Positions 18,104-27,429 of a DNA stretch of 64,000 bases are shown here, piece after piece. Source of the stretch: Nitrincola sp048264025 (lineage in GTDB: Bacteria > Pseudomonadota > Gammaproteobacteria > Pseudomonadales > Balneatricaceae); assembly GCF_048264025.1 (NCBI RefSeq), contig NZ_JBLXDN010000009.1:62001-126000 (forward strand). Reading direction: 5' to 3'. How positions within the stretch are numbered: the first letter of the stretch is position 1; every line of letters begins with the position of its first letter. The notes beneath the pieces were generated by a model. The model saw nothing but the letters and a program-made list of their open reading frames with translations, ran no database searches and was not told the DNA's origin. The position numbers were made by a program, and so were the translations under genes.

Positions 18104-19052
18104 GCTGATCGACTGGACACTGGTGCTAAGCCTCTGGTCAGTAGCACTGATCAGCATAATGAGTCGAAGCATTTTTCGTGCGGTGGTGTTTTTCATTTTG
18201 CTGGGCATTCTTTTGTCTCTGGCCTGGATCCGGCTTGATGCGCCTGATATTGCCATTGCTGAAGCCGCCATAGGTGCAGGCATAACCGGCGTACTCCTGC
18301 TGGATACCCTTGGGCACCTGAAAAAAACCGGCAATCTTCATCCTGGCCGCATCCACCTGCATCACCCTCGATTCTGGCTGGCCGTGAGTGCGGCGCTAGC
18401 ATTGATGGGCGTACTTTTCTGGGCAGTCTGGCAGCAACCTGACATGCAGGTCGCTCTGCATCAACAGGTAGCGCAAGCTATGCCCAACAGTGGCGTGGAA
18501 CACCCAATCACGGCCATACTGCTCAATTTTCGTAGTTACGATACCCTATTGGAAATCGGTGTTCTGGTTCTGGCGATACTGGTCGGGCTAACCTTAAAAT
18601 CAACTCACCCAGAACCCGACAGTCTACCGGGCTTACCCAACTCGCTGCTGCATGCCAGCTTAGCCCTGTTCATTCCGGCCATGCTGATCACCTCGGCTTA
18701 CTTGCTTTGGGCCGGTGCTGATCGACCTGGTGGTGCCTTTCAGGCCGGAGCGGTATTAGCCGCTGCATTTATTCTGTTGCAGCTCGCCGGCATTCGCCTT
18801 TCAGCACACCTGAGCCATCAACTGATGAAACTCGGACTGGTGCTGGGATTCAGCGTTTTTCTTGCCGTTGCCACCAGCGCCATGATCGGTGGACGTCCCT
18901 TCCTGACTTACCCGGACTCGGCGGCCGGATTGCTGATTCTGGTCATAGAGCTAACCCTGACGCTGTCTATCGGTCTGATACTACTAAGTCTATTTACCCT
19001 GGCCAATGCTCCGGTCAATCCACTCGATCGAGACTCTTCCCATGAGCAGTGA
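18096..19052 (+). CDS. mrpB: Mrp-type antiporter subunit B with fused N-terminal MbhD-like (DUF4040) domain
   Basis: A 318-residue membrane protein joining two modules. The N-terminal part (about residues 1-75) carries the DUF4040/MbhD signature RLDAPDIAIAEAAIGAGIT, which in classical systems is found in the C-terminal part of MrpA. The C-terminal part (about 180-305) is MnhB, with SAYLLWAGADRPGGAFQAGA. The start is the ATG at 18096 inside the mrpG end. The arrangement places MrpA's tail on MrpB instead of on a large MrpA, in line with the absence of a full-length MrpA here. Confidence 0.85.
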   Translation: MNELIDWTLVLSLWSVALISIMSRSIFRAVVFFILLGILLSLAWIRLDAPDIAIAEAAIGAGITGVLLLDTLGHLKKTGNLHPGRIHLHHPRFWLAVSAALALMGVLFWAVWQQPDMQVALHQQVAQAMPNSGVEHPITAILLNFRSYDTLLEIGVLVLAILVGLTLKSTHPEPDSLPGLPNSLLHASLALFIPAMLITSAYLLWAGADRPGGAFQAGAVLAAAFILLQLAGIRLSAHLSHQLMKLGLVLGFSVFLAVATSAMIGGRPFLTYPDSAAGLLILVIELTLTLSIGLILLSLFTLANAPVNPLDRDSSHEQ

Positions 19053-19347
19053 TCTGATATTTACCCTGGGGGGTATCGGCCTGTGTGGCTTAGGCCTGTT
19101 CGGTTTCATCTATCACCGCCATCTGCTGCGACGACTGATCGCCTTCAACCTGTTAGGCAGTGGCACCTTTCTCATATTAGTGGGCTTTGCTCAACAGGGC
19201 CGAGGGGAGACTGATCCCATACCGCAGGCGTTGGTGCTAACTGGCATTGTTGTCGCCGTAGCAGCCACAGCCCTGGCACTGTTACTGATCAGGCGCTGGT
19301 TTCAACTTAAAAACACCACCCAGCTACCCGAGGATGACAGACTATGA
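19042..19347 (+). CDS. mrpC: Mrp-type antiporter subunit C (NuoK-like)
   Basis: A 101-residue, three-helix protein of the MrpC/NuoK family, recognised by FNLLGSGTFLILVG and by IPQALVLTGIVVAVAATALALLLI. The start is taken at the ATG at 19042 (MSSDLIFTLGG), which overlaps the end of mrpB by eleven bases. NuoK-like subunits provide a proton path next to the NuoM/N-like subunits. It overlaps the following D-type gene by four bases. Confidence 0.9.
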   Translation: MSSDLIFTLGGIGLCGLGLFGFIYHRHLLRRLIAFNLLGSGTFLILVGFAQQGRGETDPIPQALVLTGIVVAVAATALALLLIRRWFQLKNTTQLPEDDRL

Positions 19348-20807
19348 GTCTGATGCAATCCCCGATCCCCTGGTTACTGATCATACCGCTGGCTGGTGCG
19401 GTTCTGACGATGCTGTTACCTGAGCGGCTGCGCTCAGTTGCGTCACTGCTGGGTATTTTGTCGCAACTGACGGCATCGGTATCGCTGTTACTGCTGGTGC
19501 AACATGCCGGTCCGGTGACTTATGCCATGGGAGACTGGCAAGCTCCTCTGGGAATCGCCTTGCGGGCCGATGGCTTGGCCACCCTGTTTGTACTCATGAG
19601 CACACTGGTCGGTATGCTGTGTGCCCTGTATGCCCAGCAATATCTTACACTTGAGAAACTGGCTAGCTTCTGGCCACTTTTCTGGTTTCTTTGGGCGTCA
19701 CTGAATGGCATCTGGCTGGCGGCGGATAGTTTCAACTTGTATGTTGGCCTGGAATTGCTGACCTTATCCGCCGTCGGGCTAGTCGCCTTTGCCGCCGATG
19801 ACAAATCCCTGGAAGCGGCTATCCGCTATCTGTATGCAGCACTACTGGGCTCTATGGGCTATCTTCTCGGCGTAGCCCTGCTCTATGGCGCCCACGGCAC
19901 CCTGGCACTGGATGGTCTTGCGGCGCACTGGCAGGTCGGTGCAACATCACAGGTTGCCATCGCCTTAATTCTGGCAGGCTTAATGCTCAAGACAGCGGTC
20001 TTTCCCTTGCATACCTGGTTACCTCCGGCACATGGTGGTGCGCTAACACCGGTCAGTGCACTGCTGTCCGCACTGGTCATCAAGGCATCCTTGTACATTC
20101 TGTTGCGCTTCTGGATAGAGCTGGACATCTATCGTCAGATGCCAGCCCTGTCGCAACTGCTGGGCATTTTCGGCAGTGGAGCGGTGTTATGGGGAGGCTG
20201 GATGGCACTGCGACAGCAGCAACTGAAAATGGTCATTGCCTACTCCACCCTGGCCCAAATCGGCTATATGCTGCTGATGTTTCCACTGCTGACAGCTGAG
20301 TACCCGGAAGCCACCTTGATGGCTTATCAGGGCGGGATTCTGATGCTGCTGGCCCATGCGCTGGCCAAAGCCGGGATGTTCCTGGCGGCTGGCAACCTGA
20401 TCTTTTGTACCGGCAAACAGGAACTTACGGCTTTGGCTGGGATGAGCCGTTATCGTCCACTGAATATTTTCGCTTTCGGTCTGGCCGGCGTCAGCATCAT
20501 GGGGCTGCCACCTAGTGGGGGATTCAGTGCCAAATGGCTGCTGTTGCAAAGCAGCCTGATTTCACAGCAATGGTGGTGGACACTGGTGATGTTGCTCGGC
20601 AGTTTACTTTCTGCCGCGTATATTTTTCGTGTCTTCGCCTACACCTACCGGGAAACAGGTGAAGGTGATACCTTTGCCAGACCGGCGTTATCACTCGAAC
20701 TAATCGCACTGTTTTTATCCGCCAGCAGTATATTGCTGGGCTTTATGGCTATGTTGCCACTGGATCTGATTAGTCTTCCTGGACCGCTCAGGGAGGCACT
20801 GCCATGA
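19344..20807 (+). CDS. Mrp antiporter proton-translocating subunit, MrpD-like copy 1
   Basis: A 487-residue NuoL/M/N-type subunit with about 14 helices. The key channel residues are in place: E137 in VGLELLTLSA (TM5), K216 in LMLKTAVFPLHTWLP (TM7), K247 in ALVIKASLYILLR (TM8) and the lysine of HALAKAGMF (TM12). E137 has the same number as the essential MrpD glutamate of Bacillus. This is the most orthodox of three such subunits in the operon. It overlaps its neighbours by four bases on both sides. Confidence 0.92.
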   Translation: MSLMQSPIPWLLIIPLAGAVLTMLLPERLRSVASLLGILSQLTASVSLLLLVQHAGPVTYAMGDWQAPLGIALRADGLATLFVLMSTLVGMLCALYAQQYLTLEKLASFWPLFWFLWASLNGIWLAADSFNLYVGLELLTLSAVGLVAFAADDKSLEAAIRYLYAALLGSMGYLLGVALLYGAHGTLALDGLAAHWQVGATSQVAIALILAGLMLKTAVFPLHTWLPPAHGGALTPVSALLSALVIKASLYILLRFWIELDIYRQMPALSQLLGIFGSGAVLWGGWMALRQQQLKMVIAYSTLAQIGYMLLMFPLLTAEYPEATLMAYQGGILMLLAHALAKAGMFLAAGNLIFCTGKQELTALAGMSRYRPLNIFAFGLAGVSIMGLPPSGGFSAKWLLLQSSLISQQWWWTLVMLLGSLLSAAYIFRVFAYTYRETGEGDTFARPALSLELIALFLSASSILLGFMAMLPLDLISLPGPLREALP

Positions 20808-22300
20808 ACTGGATCAATGTCCTGCCACTGGCTGTTCTGATGACATCATTTATAGCGGCCATGGCCATCTTCATTCTACCGGAGCAGCAACACCGAACAC
20901 GCAGCGTTCTAAACCTGGCCGCCGCCATTCTAAAGCTGGGATTAATCTCGCTGCTGATTTATTTTGTCTTACAGCAGCACACCCCAGAGATCAGCCTGGA
21001 GGTGTTGCCTGGGCTGTCGATGGTGTTGCGGGCAGATGCCTTGGCGATGCTGTTTGCCGGGTTGTCCTCGGTACTCTGGTTATTTACCACCATCTACGCC
21101 ATAGGCTATCTGGAAAACTCACCAAATCGCAGTCGTTTCTTTGGCTATTTCAGTCTGTGTGTTGCCAGCACCATGGGTATTTCGCTGGCTGGCAACCTGT
21201 TCACCTTCCTGATTTTTTATGAACTTTTAACACTATCCACCTACCCGTTGGTGGTCCACCGCGGCACTACAGCGGCCTTAGCCGCCGGGCGCACCTATCT
21301 TATCTATACCCTGAGCGGTGGCGTTGTACTACTCACCGGCGTTGTCGCCCTCTACGCCCTCGGGGGTGATATTCCGTTTGGGGATACTGAAAAAACAGCG
21401 GCGCTGGTGGGCACCTGGCCAGGCTGGATGGCACTCATTTTTGCCCTGTTGATCGCAGGACTCGGGGTAAAAGCCGCCTTGTTTCCGTTCCATGGCTGGT
21501 TGCCCATCGCCATGGTGGCACCGGCACCTGTCAGCGCACTGTTGCATGCCGTTGCCGTGGTCAAAGCTGGCGCCTTTGGTATTGTCCGGGTGGTCTATGA
21601 TATTTACGGCATTGAGCTGGCCTGGCAGCAAGGGTTGCTCTTTCCACTGGCGCTATTGGCCTCTTTCACCATTCTTTACGGCTCCTTCCGCGCACTGCAG
21701 CAAATCGATATCAAAAAACGCCTGGCTTTTTCCACCATCAGTCAGGTGTCTTACATCGTATTGGGTATCAGCCTGTTCGGTCCGCTCGGCACCATTGGCG
21801 GGCTGGTACACCTGCTGCATCAGGGACTGATGAAAATCACCCTGTTTTTCTGTGCCGGAAACTATGCCGAAACCTTGGGAATTCATAAAATTCATGAACT
21901 GGATGGTGTGGGGAAACGCATGCCAATGACCAGTGTGGCTTTTACCATTGGTGCGCTGGGTATGATCGGCATTCCTCCCGTAGCAGGCTTTGTCAGCAAA
22001 TGGTATTTGGGTAGCGGAGCGCTAGATGCTGGCATGAACTGGGTTATTTTCGTTCTGGTAGGTAGCAGTTTACTCAATGCCGCCTATTTTCTGCCGGTAC
22101 TTAAACGTATCTGGTTTAGCCCTCAACAAGGCGACTGGCCTGATGAAATGATCGTCGGCTGGCGCGACACCACCCCCTGGCTGCTGATTCCAACGCTGGT
22201 CACAGCCGGGCTAAGCCTGGCAGCAGGATTGTTTGCCGGCTCATCTATCAGCCCTCTCAGTTGGGCTGAACTGATCACACTGCGGGAGTATCTGCCATGA
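20804..22300 (+). CDS. Mrp antiporter proton-translocating subunit, MrpD-like copy 2
   Basis: A 498-residue NuoL/M/N-type subunit, second of three. The TM5 glutamate is E140 (FLIFYELLTLSTYPLVVH), the TM7 lysine K223 (GLGVKAALFPFHGWLP), the TM8 lysine K254 (HAVAVVKAGAFGIVR), and the TM12 lysine lies in HQGLMKITLFFCAGN, so it looks competent for proton movement. Its sequence is clearly divergent from copy 1, so this is an old paralogue and not a recent duplication. Overlaps of four bases link it to both neighbours. Confidence 0.92.
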   Translation: MNWINVLPLAVLMTSFIAAMAIFILPEQQHRTRSVLNLAAAILKLGLISLLIYFVLQQHTPEISLEVLPGLSMVLRADALAMLFAGLSSVLWLFTTIYAIGYLENSPNRSRFFGYFSLCVASTMGISLAGNLFTFLIFYELLTLSTYPLVVHRGTTAALAAGRTYLIYTLSGGVVLLTGVVALYALGGDIPFGDTEKTAALVGTWPGWMALIFALLIAGLGVKAALFPFHGWLPIAMVAPAPVSALLHAVAVVKAGAFGIVRVVYDIYGIELAWQQGLLFPLALLASFTILYGSFRALQQIDIKKRLAFSTISQVSYIVLGISLFGPLGTIGGLVHLLHQGLMKITLFFCAGNYAETLGIHKIHELDGVGKRMPMTSVAFTIGALGMIGIPPVAGFVSKWYLGSGALDAGMNWVIFVLVGSSLLNAAYFLPVLKRIWFSPQQGDWPDEMIVGWRDTTPWLLIPTLVTAGLSLAAGLFAGSSISPLSWAELITLREYLP

Positions 22301-23994
22301 CACTGACCCAGTGGCTACTCCTGCTTACACCCTTGTTTCCGCTACTGCTGGCACTGATAGGCTGCCTACCCAGGTTAGGTTCTATGCTCGGCTACGCCGC
22401 CTTAGTAGCCCCCTTACCCGCGTTACTGCTGAGCTTTATGCCCCTAGAGCAACTGAATATGTCGGCCCTGTTACTTGGCAGTGTCTGGCAAAATCTGCCT
22501 GTCAGTAACACCTTTTTAACCTTTACCAGTCTGCTGTGGCTGTTCAGTGCACTCTATGGTTTAGGCTATCTGCGCAAGGATCCGGCTGCCAGACGTTTTT
22601 GGCTACTCTGGCTATTAACCTTGACGGGCAATCTTGGTCTGCTGATCAGCGCCGACATCATCGGTTTCTATACCTTTTTCGCCCTAATGACCTTCGCCGC
22701 CTATGGGCTGGTAATTCACCAGCGGGACAGCACCGCTCTGCGTGCAGGCAGAATCTACCTGATCATGGCATTAATGGGTGAAATGCTGATTCTCGCGGGT
22801 TTATTCCTCGGCAGTGCAGCGACAGGACATAGCTCGCTGCTATCTGAGGATATTGCAGCCGCCATCGTTGAATCAGCTGATGCCGGACTGATCGTGTTCT
22901 GTCTATTCAGTGGATTTGGGGTTAAAGCGGGCCTTCCGTTGTTGCACTTCTGGCTCCCACTGGCCCACCCAGTTGCGCCGACTCCCGCCAGTGCGGTACT
23001 CAGTGGCGCCATGATTAAAGCCGGGTTATTTGCCTGGTTCAGCTTACTGCCGCTGGGTTATATGCAGGAGCCCACCTGGGGATTAATACTCATCCTTATC
23101 GGTTTGCTTGCCGCCTTTGGTGCGGGCTTGATAGGTGTGATGCAAGCTTCACCTAAAGCCGTACTGGCCTATTCCAGCATCAGTCAGATGGGCATTATGA
23201 CGCTGTCACTGGGTTGCCTGTTTATCCTACCCGACCTAACCGTCTTGCTGCTGCCTGTACTGGCGTTTTACGCTCTGCATCATGCCTTGACCAAAGGCGC
23301 GTTATTTTTATCGGTCAGCTTCAAGGATGCTTACCAGGGCATTCCGGTATTCTTGTTGGGTCTGGGGATGCTATTGCCAGCTCTGTCACTGATCGGGCTA
23401 TTTGGCAGTGGTGCTCAGGCCAAGTTACTGCTGAAAGCCCAGCTGTATCAGGATGGCCTACCCGGCTGGTTGATCACCAGCCTGACCCTGAGTGCATTGG
23501 CGACAACCGCGTTGATGCTGCGTTTCTTATGGCTTCTCTGGCAACAGCGAAGCCATCAGCCGGAGACTGCCGACTGGCGCATGCAGCTGGGTTTTGCCGC
23601 TACGGTGTTAACCAGTGCCCTGGCACCGCAACTGCTGGCCGGATCCCTGCAGATAACACCACTTTACCAACAGCCAGCCGCCTATATGGGGCTGCTATGG
23701 GTACCGGCTATCACGCTGGCAATGGCTTGGCTGATCAGTCGCAAAGGTCCCGCCTGGCGATTGCCGCAGGGTGACTTGGTGGTGCTGCTGGAGCGTGGAA
23801 TAGTGGCGCTATGGCAGAGGCTTAAGCAACTAAACCAAGTGCCGGTGCTACCCACTTGGCTACCAGGTATGGAATCACTGAAAACCCTCTACAACCTGCC
23901 GCTGCCCGAGCAATTGGCAAAAAGTCAGATCGCCTGGTTATTCGGTGTAGTGGTCGTCGTGGCAACACTGATTATGGCGGTGACACAGAGCTAG
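22297..23994 (+). CDS. Mrp antiporter proton-translocating subunit, copy 3, lacking the TM5 glutamate
   Basis: A 565-residue NuoL/M/N-type subunit closing the operon. It keeps the TM7 lysine K210 (FGVKAGLPLLHFWLPLAH), the TM8 lysine K241 (AMIKAGLFAWF) and a TM12 lysine (HHALTKGALFL), but where the other two copies have Glu it has Ala129 (FYTFFALMTFAAYGLVIH). The C-terminus is longer, with an extra soluble stretch and a last helix at about residues 545-562 that recalls the NuoL/MrpA tail. It may play the MrpA N-terminal role. Loss of the glutamate could mean a structural or altered-coupling role. Family sure, role inferred. Confidence 0.88.
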   Translation: MTLTQWLLLLTPLFPLLLALIGCLPRLGSMLGYAALVAPLPALLLSFMPLEQLNMSALLLGSVWQNLPVSNTFLTFTSLLWLFSALYGLGYLRKDPAARRFWLLWLLTLTGNLGLLISADIIGFYTFFALMTFAAYGLVIHQRDSTALRAGRIYLIMALMGEMLILAGLFLGSAATGHSSLLSEDIAAAIVESADAGLIVFCLFSGFGVKAGLPLLHFWLPLAHPVAPTPASAVLSGAMIKAGLFAWFSLLPLGYMQEPTWGLILILIGLLAAFGAGLIGVMQASPKAVLAYSSISQMGIMTLSLGCLFILPDLTVLLLPVLAFYALHHALTKGALFLSVSFKDAYQGIPVFLLGLGMLLPALSLIGLFGSGAQAKLLLKAQLYQDGLPGWLITSLTLSALATTALMLRFLWLLWQQRSHQPETADWRMQLGFAATVLTSALAPQLLAGSLQITPLYQQPAAYMGLLWVPAITLAMAWLISRKGPAWRLPQGDLVVLLERGIVALWQRLKQLNQVPVLPTWLPGMESLKTLYNLPLPEQLAKSQIAWLFGVVVVVATLIMAVTQS

Positions 23995-24038
23995 GAGGCA
24001 GACCGGAATCCAGCCCGCCACCTTATCCTAAACTGGCT

Positions 24039-25118
24039 TCAACTGGCCTGAATCGCCACTTTCAACACCCCATCTCGCTGGTGTGAAAACAGATCATAGG
24101 CTTCAGTGATATTTTCCAGCTTATAGCGATGGGTCACCATGGGTCCAAGATCCACACGCCCGGATGCAATCACATCCATCAGACGCCGCATGCGCTCCTT
24201 ACCACCTGGGCAGAGGGACGTGATGATCTTGTGATCACCCAGCCCGGCACAAAAGGCATCCAGTGGAATCGACAGATCACTGGAATAGACCCCCAGGCTG
24301 GACAGCGTGCCGCCCGGTTTAAGTACCCGCAAAGCCGCTTCAAAGGTTGACTGCAACCCCAGGGCTTCAATGGAGGCATCCACACCCCGGCCATTGGTCA
24401 GCTTAAGGATTTCTGACACCACATCGACTTTACGAAAATCCAGGGTAATATCCGCGCCCATTTGCCGGGCGATAGCCAGACGTTCATCTATGCCATCTAC
24501 AACAATAATACGACTGGCTCCACGCAGTTTTGCACCAGCGGTGGCACACAAGCCGATAGGTCCCTGGGCGAATATCGCTACAGTGTCACCAATACGTATG
24601 TTGGCCGCTTCAGCTCCGGCAAAGCCAGTTGACATGATATCCGGGCACATCAGCACCTGTTCATCGGTCAGTCCATCCGGCACAGGTGACAGATTGGCCT
24701 GCGCATCCGGCACCAACAGGTATTCAGCTTGCGCACCGTCAAGGGTGTTACCGAAGCGCCAGCCGCCCATGGGTTTGTATCCATGGGCATGACTGCCGCC
24801 ATCCTGTGACGAACAACCATCCTGACAGGCATAGGAGGTAAAGCTCGGACAGATAGCGCCCGCTATCACCCGCTGCCCCTCCTGATACCCCTGTACATTT
24901 GCACCCAGCTTTTCTATTACCCCCACCGGTTCGTGCCCGATAGTCAGGCCCTTGGCAACCGGATACTCGCCTTTAAGAATATGTATATCCGTACCGCAAA
25001 TAGTCGTTGTGGTCACCCTCATCAGCGCATCATTCGGGCCTATCTCCGGTACCGGTTTATCATCTATTTCAATGCGACCGGGTTCAACGAACACAGCCGC
25101 TTTCATCATCATCGCCAT
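24039..25118 (-). CDS. Zinc-dependent alcohol dehydrogenase (medium-chain)
   Basis: A 359-residue medium-chain dehydrogenase resembling the Thermoanaerobacter/Clostridium secondary alcohol dehydrogenase group. The catalytic zinc ligands are likely C41 (CGTDIHILKG), H62 (GHEPVG) and D160 (CPDIMSTGF), the C/H/D set of that group. The Rossmann motif is AIFAQGPIGLCAT. A Cys-rich stretch at about residues 90-103 (CPSFTSYACQDGCSS) could bind structural zinc. The start ATG follows aaggag at nine bases. It is a single gene converging on the Mrp operon, with no shared regulation visible. Substrate unknown. Confidence 0.85.
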   Translation of the reverse strand: MAMMMKAAVFVEPGRIEIDDKPVPEIGPNDALMRVTTTTICGTDIHILKGEYPVAKGLTIGHEPVGVIEKLGANVQGYQEGQRVIAGAICPSFTSYACQDGCSSQDGGSHAHGYKPMGGWRFGNTLDGAQAEYLLVPDAQANLSPVPDGLTDEQVLMCPDIMSTGFAGAEAANIRIGDTVAIFAQGPIGLCATAGAKLRGASRIIVVDGIDERLAIARQMGADITLDFRKVDVVSEILKLTNGRGVDASIEALGLQSTFEAALRVLKPGGTLSSLGVYSSDLSIPLDAFCAGLGDHKIITSLCPGGKERMRRLMDVIASGRVDLGPMVTHRYKLENITEAYDLFSHQRDGVLKVAIQAS

Positions 25119-25293
25119 CTCTGTATCTCCTTAAATTTAGCAATCCTTTTTATAAGGTTTTTATTAATCACCTTAACTGTAGATCATGGCCATCAACTCT
25201 GCCATGCAGCCGCAGCGAACAGTGTTTGAGCCGCAACCACACACGCAGTACACTGGTTGTTCGAGTTGATGGATCTGAATGGAAGACACACGA

Positions 25294-26139
25294 ATGCAAT
25301 TCAAAGGCACCGAACGCTACGTCGCAACAAACGAACTGCAGATAGCGGTGAATGCCGCCCTTACACTACAGCGGCCACTGCTGATCAAGGGTGAGCCGGG
25401 CACAGGTAAAACCCTGCTGGCTGAAGAAGTGGCAGCGGCGCTGGATATGCCGCTCTACACCTGGCATGTTAAATCCACCACCAAGGCACAGCAGGGGCTG
25501 TACGAATACGATGCGGTGTCACGTCTGCGTGATTCACAGCTGGGCCATGACAAGGTGCACGACATCAGCAACTACATAGTCCCCGGTAAACTCTGGGAGG
25601 CCTTTACCTGCGATCAGCCTGCCGTGTTACTGATTGATGAAGTGGACAAGGCCGACATTGAATTCCCCAATGACCTGCTGCTGGAACTCGATCGCATGGA
25701 GTTCTATGTCTATGAAACCCAGCAGCAGATCAAAGCGACTCACCGTCCGTTGGTGATCATCACCTCGAATAATGAAAAAGAGCTGCCGGATGCATTTCTG
25801 CGGCGCTGCTTTTTTCACTATATCCGCTTTCCTGACCAGGACACCATGCGCCAGATTATCGAGGTGCACTTCCCTTCCATTCAGAAACAGCTGGTAGAGA
25901 AAGCCCTGGAAGTCTTTTATGACCTGCGGGATATTAGCGGATTAAAGAAAAAACCCAGCACCTCCGAACTGGTTGACTGGCTCAAGCTACTCATGGCCGA
26001 CAACCTGGCACGTGAGGTCTTGCTGGAACAGGATAGCGCATCAGCGGTTCCGCCGCTTTGCGGAGCCTTGATCAAAAACGAACAGGATGCCGGACTGCTA
26101 GAGCGCCTGGCCTTTATGATTCGGCGCCAGCAGCGCTGA
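25294..26139 (+). CDS. MoxR-family AAA+ ATPase
   Basis: An AAA+ chaperone-like ATPase of 281 residues with Walker A GEPGTGKT (33-40), Walker B LLIDEVDKAD (from 112) and the sensor ITSNNEKELPDAFLRRC. The start is set at the ATG at 25294 because ggaag precedes it by a good distance and relatives begin M-K/Q-F-x-G-T; an ATG 15 bases upstream is the alternative. MoxR proteins act with VWA-domain partners to insert cofactors or remodel complexes, and such a partner follows 18 bases downstream. Confidence 0.9.
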   Translation: MQFKGTERYVATNELQIAVNAALTLQRPLLIKGEPGTGKTLLAEEVAAALDMPLYTWHVKSTTKAQQGLYEYDAVSRLRDSQLGHDKVHDISNYIVPGKLWEAFTCDQPAVLLIDEVDKADIEFPNDLLLELDRMEFYVYETQQQIKATHRPLVIITSNNEKELPDAFLRRCFFHYIRFPDQDTMRQIIEVHFPSIQKQLVEKALEVFYDLRDISGLKKKPSTSELVDWLKLLMADNLAREVLLEQDSASAVPPLCGALIKNEQDAGLLERLAFMIRRQQR

Positions 26140-26157
26140 TCAGCCTAAGGAAACACC

Positions 26158-27336
26158 ATGCTGATCGATTTTTTTCAAGCGGTACGCACTGCAAAAATTC
26201 CGGTAACACCCCGGGAGCTGCTGGACCTGATTCGTGCCCTGGAGGCCGATCTGGCCTTTGCCGATCTGGATGGTTTTTATCTGCTGGCACGCACCTGCCT
26301 GGTCAAGGATGAAAAGTACTATGATCGCTTTGATCTGGCCTTCTCCAGTTACTTCAAGGGCATCGGCGAGTTAGAGACCACAGTGGAACAACTGATCCCG
26401 GATGACTGGCTGCGTCAGACCTTCGAGCGCTACCTGAGCGAAGCCGACAAGGCTGAGCTGCAAAGCCTTGGCAGCCTGGACAAACTGTTGGAGACCCTGA
26501 AACAGCGTCTGGAAGAACAGCAGGGACGGCATGCTGGTGGTAATAAATGGGTCGGCACCGGCGGCACCTCCCCTTTCGGTCATGGGGGGTACAACCCTGA
26601 AGGCATTCGCATCGGGGGTAAATCGACCCACCGTCGTGGAGTTAAGGTCTGGGAAAAGCGTGAGTTTCGCAATCTGGATGACCAGCAGAATCTGGAAAAC
26701 CGCAATATTCAGGTGGCACTGAAGCGTCTGCGCAAATTTGCCCGCACCGGGGCTGAAGAAGAGCTGGACCTTGAAAGCACCATTCACGCCACCGCCAGAA
26801 ATGCCGGGCATCTGGATCTGAAAATGGTGCGGCAAAAGCACAATGCGGTGAAAGTCCTGCTGTTTCTCGATATCGGTGGCTCCATGGATGACCATATCAC
26901 CATGATTGAAGCGCTGTTCAGTGCCTGTCGTAGCGAGTTTAAACACCTGGAACACTTCTATTTCCATAACTGCCTGTACGAATCCGTATGGAAAGATAAC
27001 CGGCGACGCTTCAATGAACGCACAGCGACGCAGGATCTGCTGCATAAATACGCTCAGGACTACAAGGTGATTTTCGTTGGTGATGCCTCCATGTCACCTT
27101 ATGAGATCGCTGTCCCTGGCGGCAGTGTTGAACATATGAACGCCGAAGCGGGAAAAACCTGGATGCAGCGCGTCACTGACACCTGGCCTGGTCTGATCTG
27201 GCTCAACCCCGTGCCCCAAGATTACTGGCCCTACACCCAGTCGATTGGCATGATGCAGCAACTGGTGCAACAGCGCATGTTTCCGATGACGCTGGAAGGC
27301 CTTGATGCGGCCATGAGACATCTAAGTAAAACATGA
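26158..27336 (+). CDS. CoxE-like VWA-domain protein
   Basis: A 392-residue soluble protein of the CoxE/VWA group that pairs with MoxR ATPases. An N-terminal helical part (about 1-120) is followed by a Gly-rich linker (GGNKWVGTGGTSPFGHGG) and a VWA domain from about residue 230. The metal-binding motif reads DIGGS (D238-S242), with Gly at the first Ser position of the classical DxSxS; I believe this variant is common in the group. It is the second gene of the MoxR pair. The client is not evident from neighbours. Confidence 0.85.
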   Translation: MLIDFFQAVRTAKIPVTPRELLDLIRALEADLAFADLDGFYLLARTCLVKDEKYYDRFDLAFSSYFKGIGELETTVEQLIPDDWLRQTFERYLSEADKAELQSLGSLDKLLETLKQRLEEQQGRHAGGNKWVGTGGTSPFGHGGYNPEGIRIGGKSTHRRGVKVWEKREFRNLDDQQNLENRNIQVALKRLRKFARTGAEEELDLESTIHATARNAGHLDLKMVRQKHNAVKVLLFLDIGGSMDDHITMIEALFSACRSEFKHLEHFYFHNCLYESVWKDNRRRFNERTATQDLLHKYAQDYKVIFVGDASMSPYEIAVPGGSVEHMNAEAGKTWMQRVTDTWPGLIWLNPVPQDYWPYTQSIGMMQQLVQQRMFPMTLEGLDAAMRHLSKT

Positions 27337-27429
27337 TCCTGGGCAACCAGGTATGTAATCAGAGTTGCAGTTAAGCGGCAAGCATTCTAGAGTTAGGTCT
27401 TTGATAAACCTTAGGGAAGCGGTTGAGCT

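Noticed and set aside
26869..26886. Degenerate MIDAS (DIGGS) as a sign of an inactive VWA domain
   Set aside because: I recall the Gly variant as usual in CoxE-type partners of MoxR ATPases, so it is probably not a defect of this gene.
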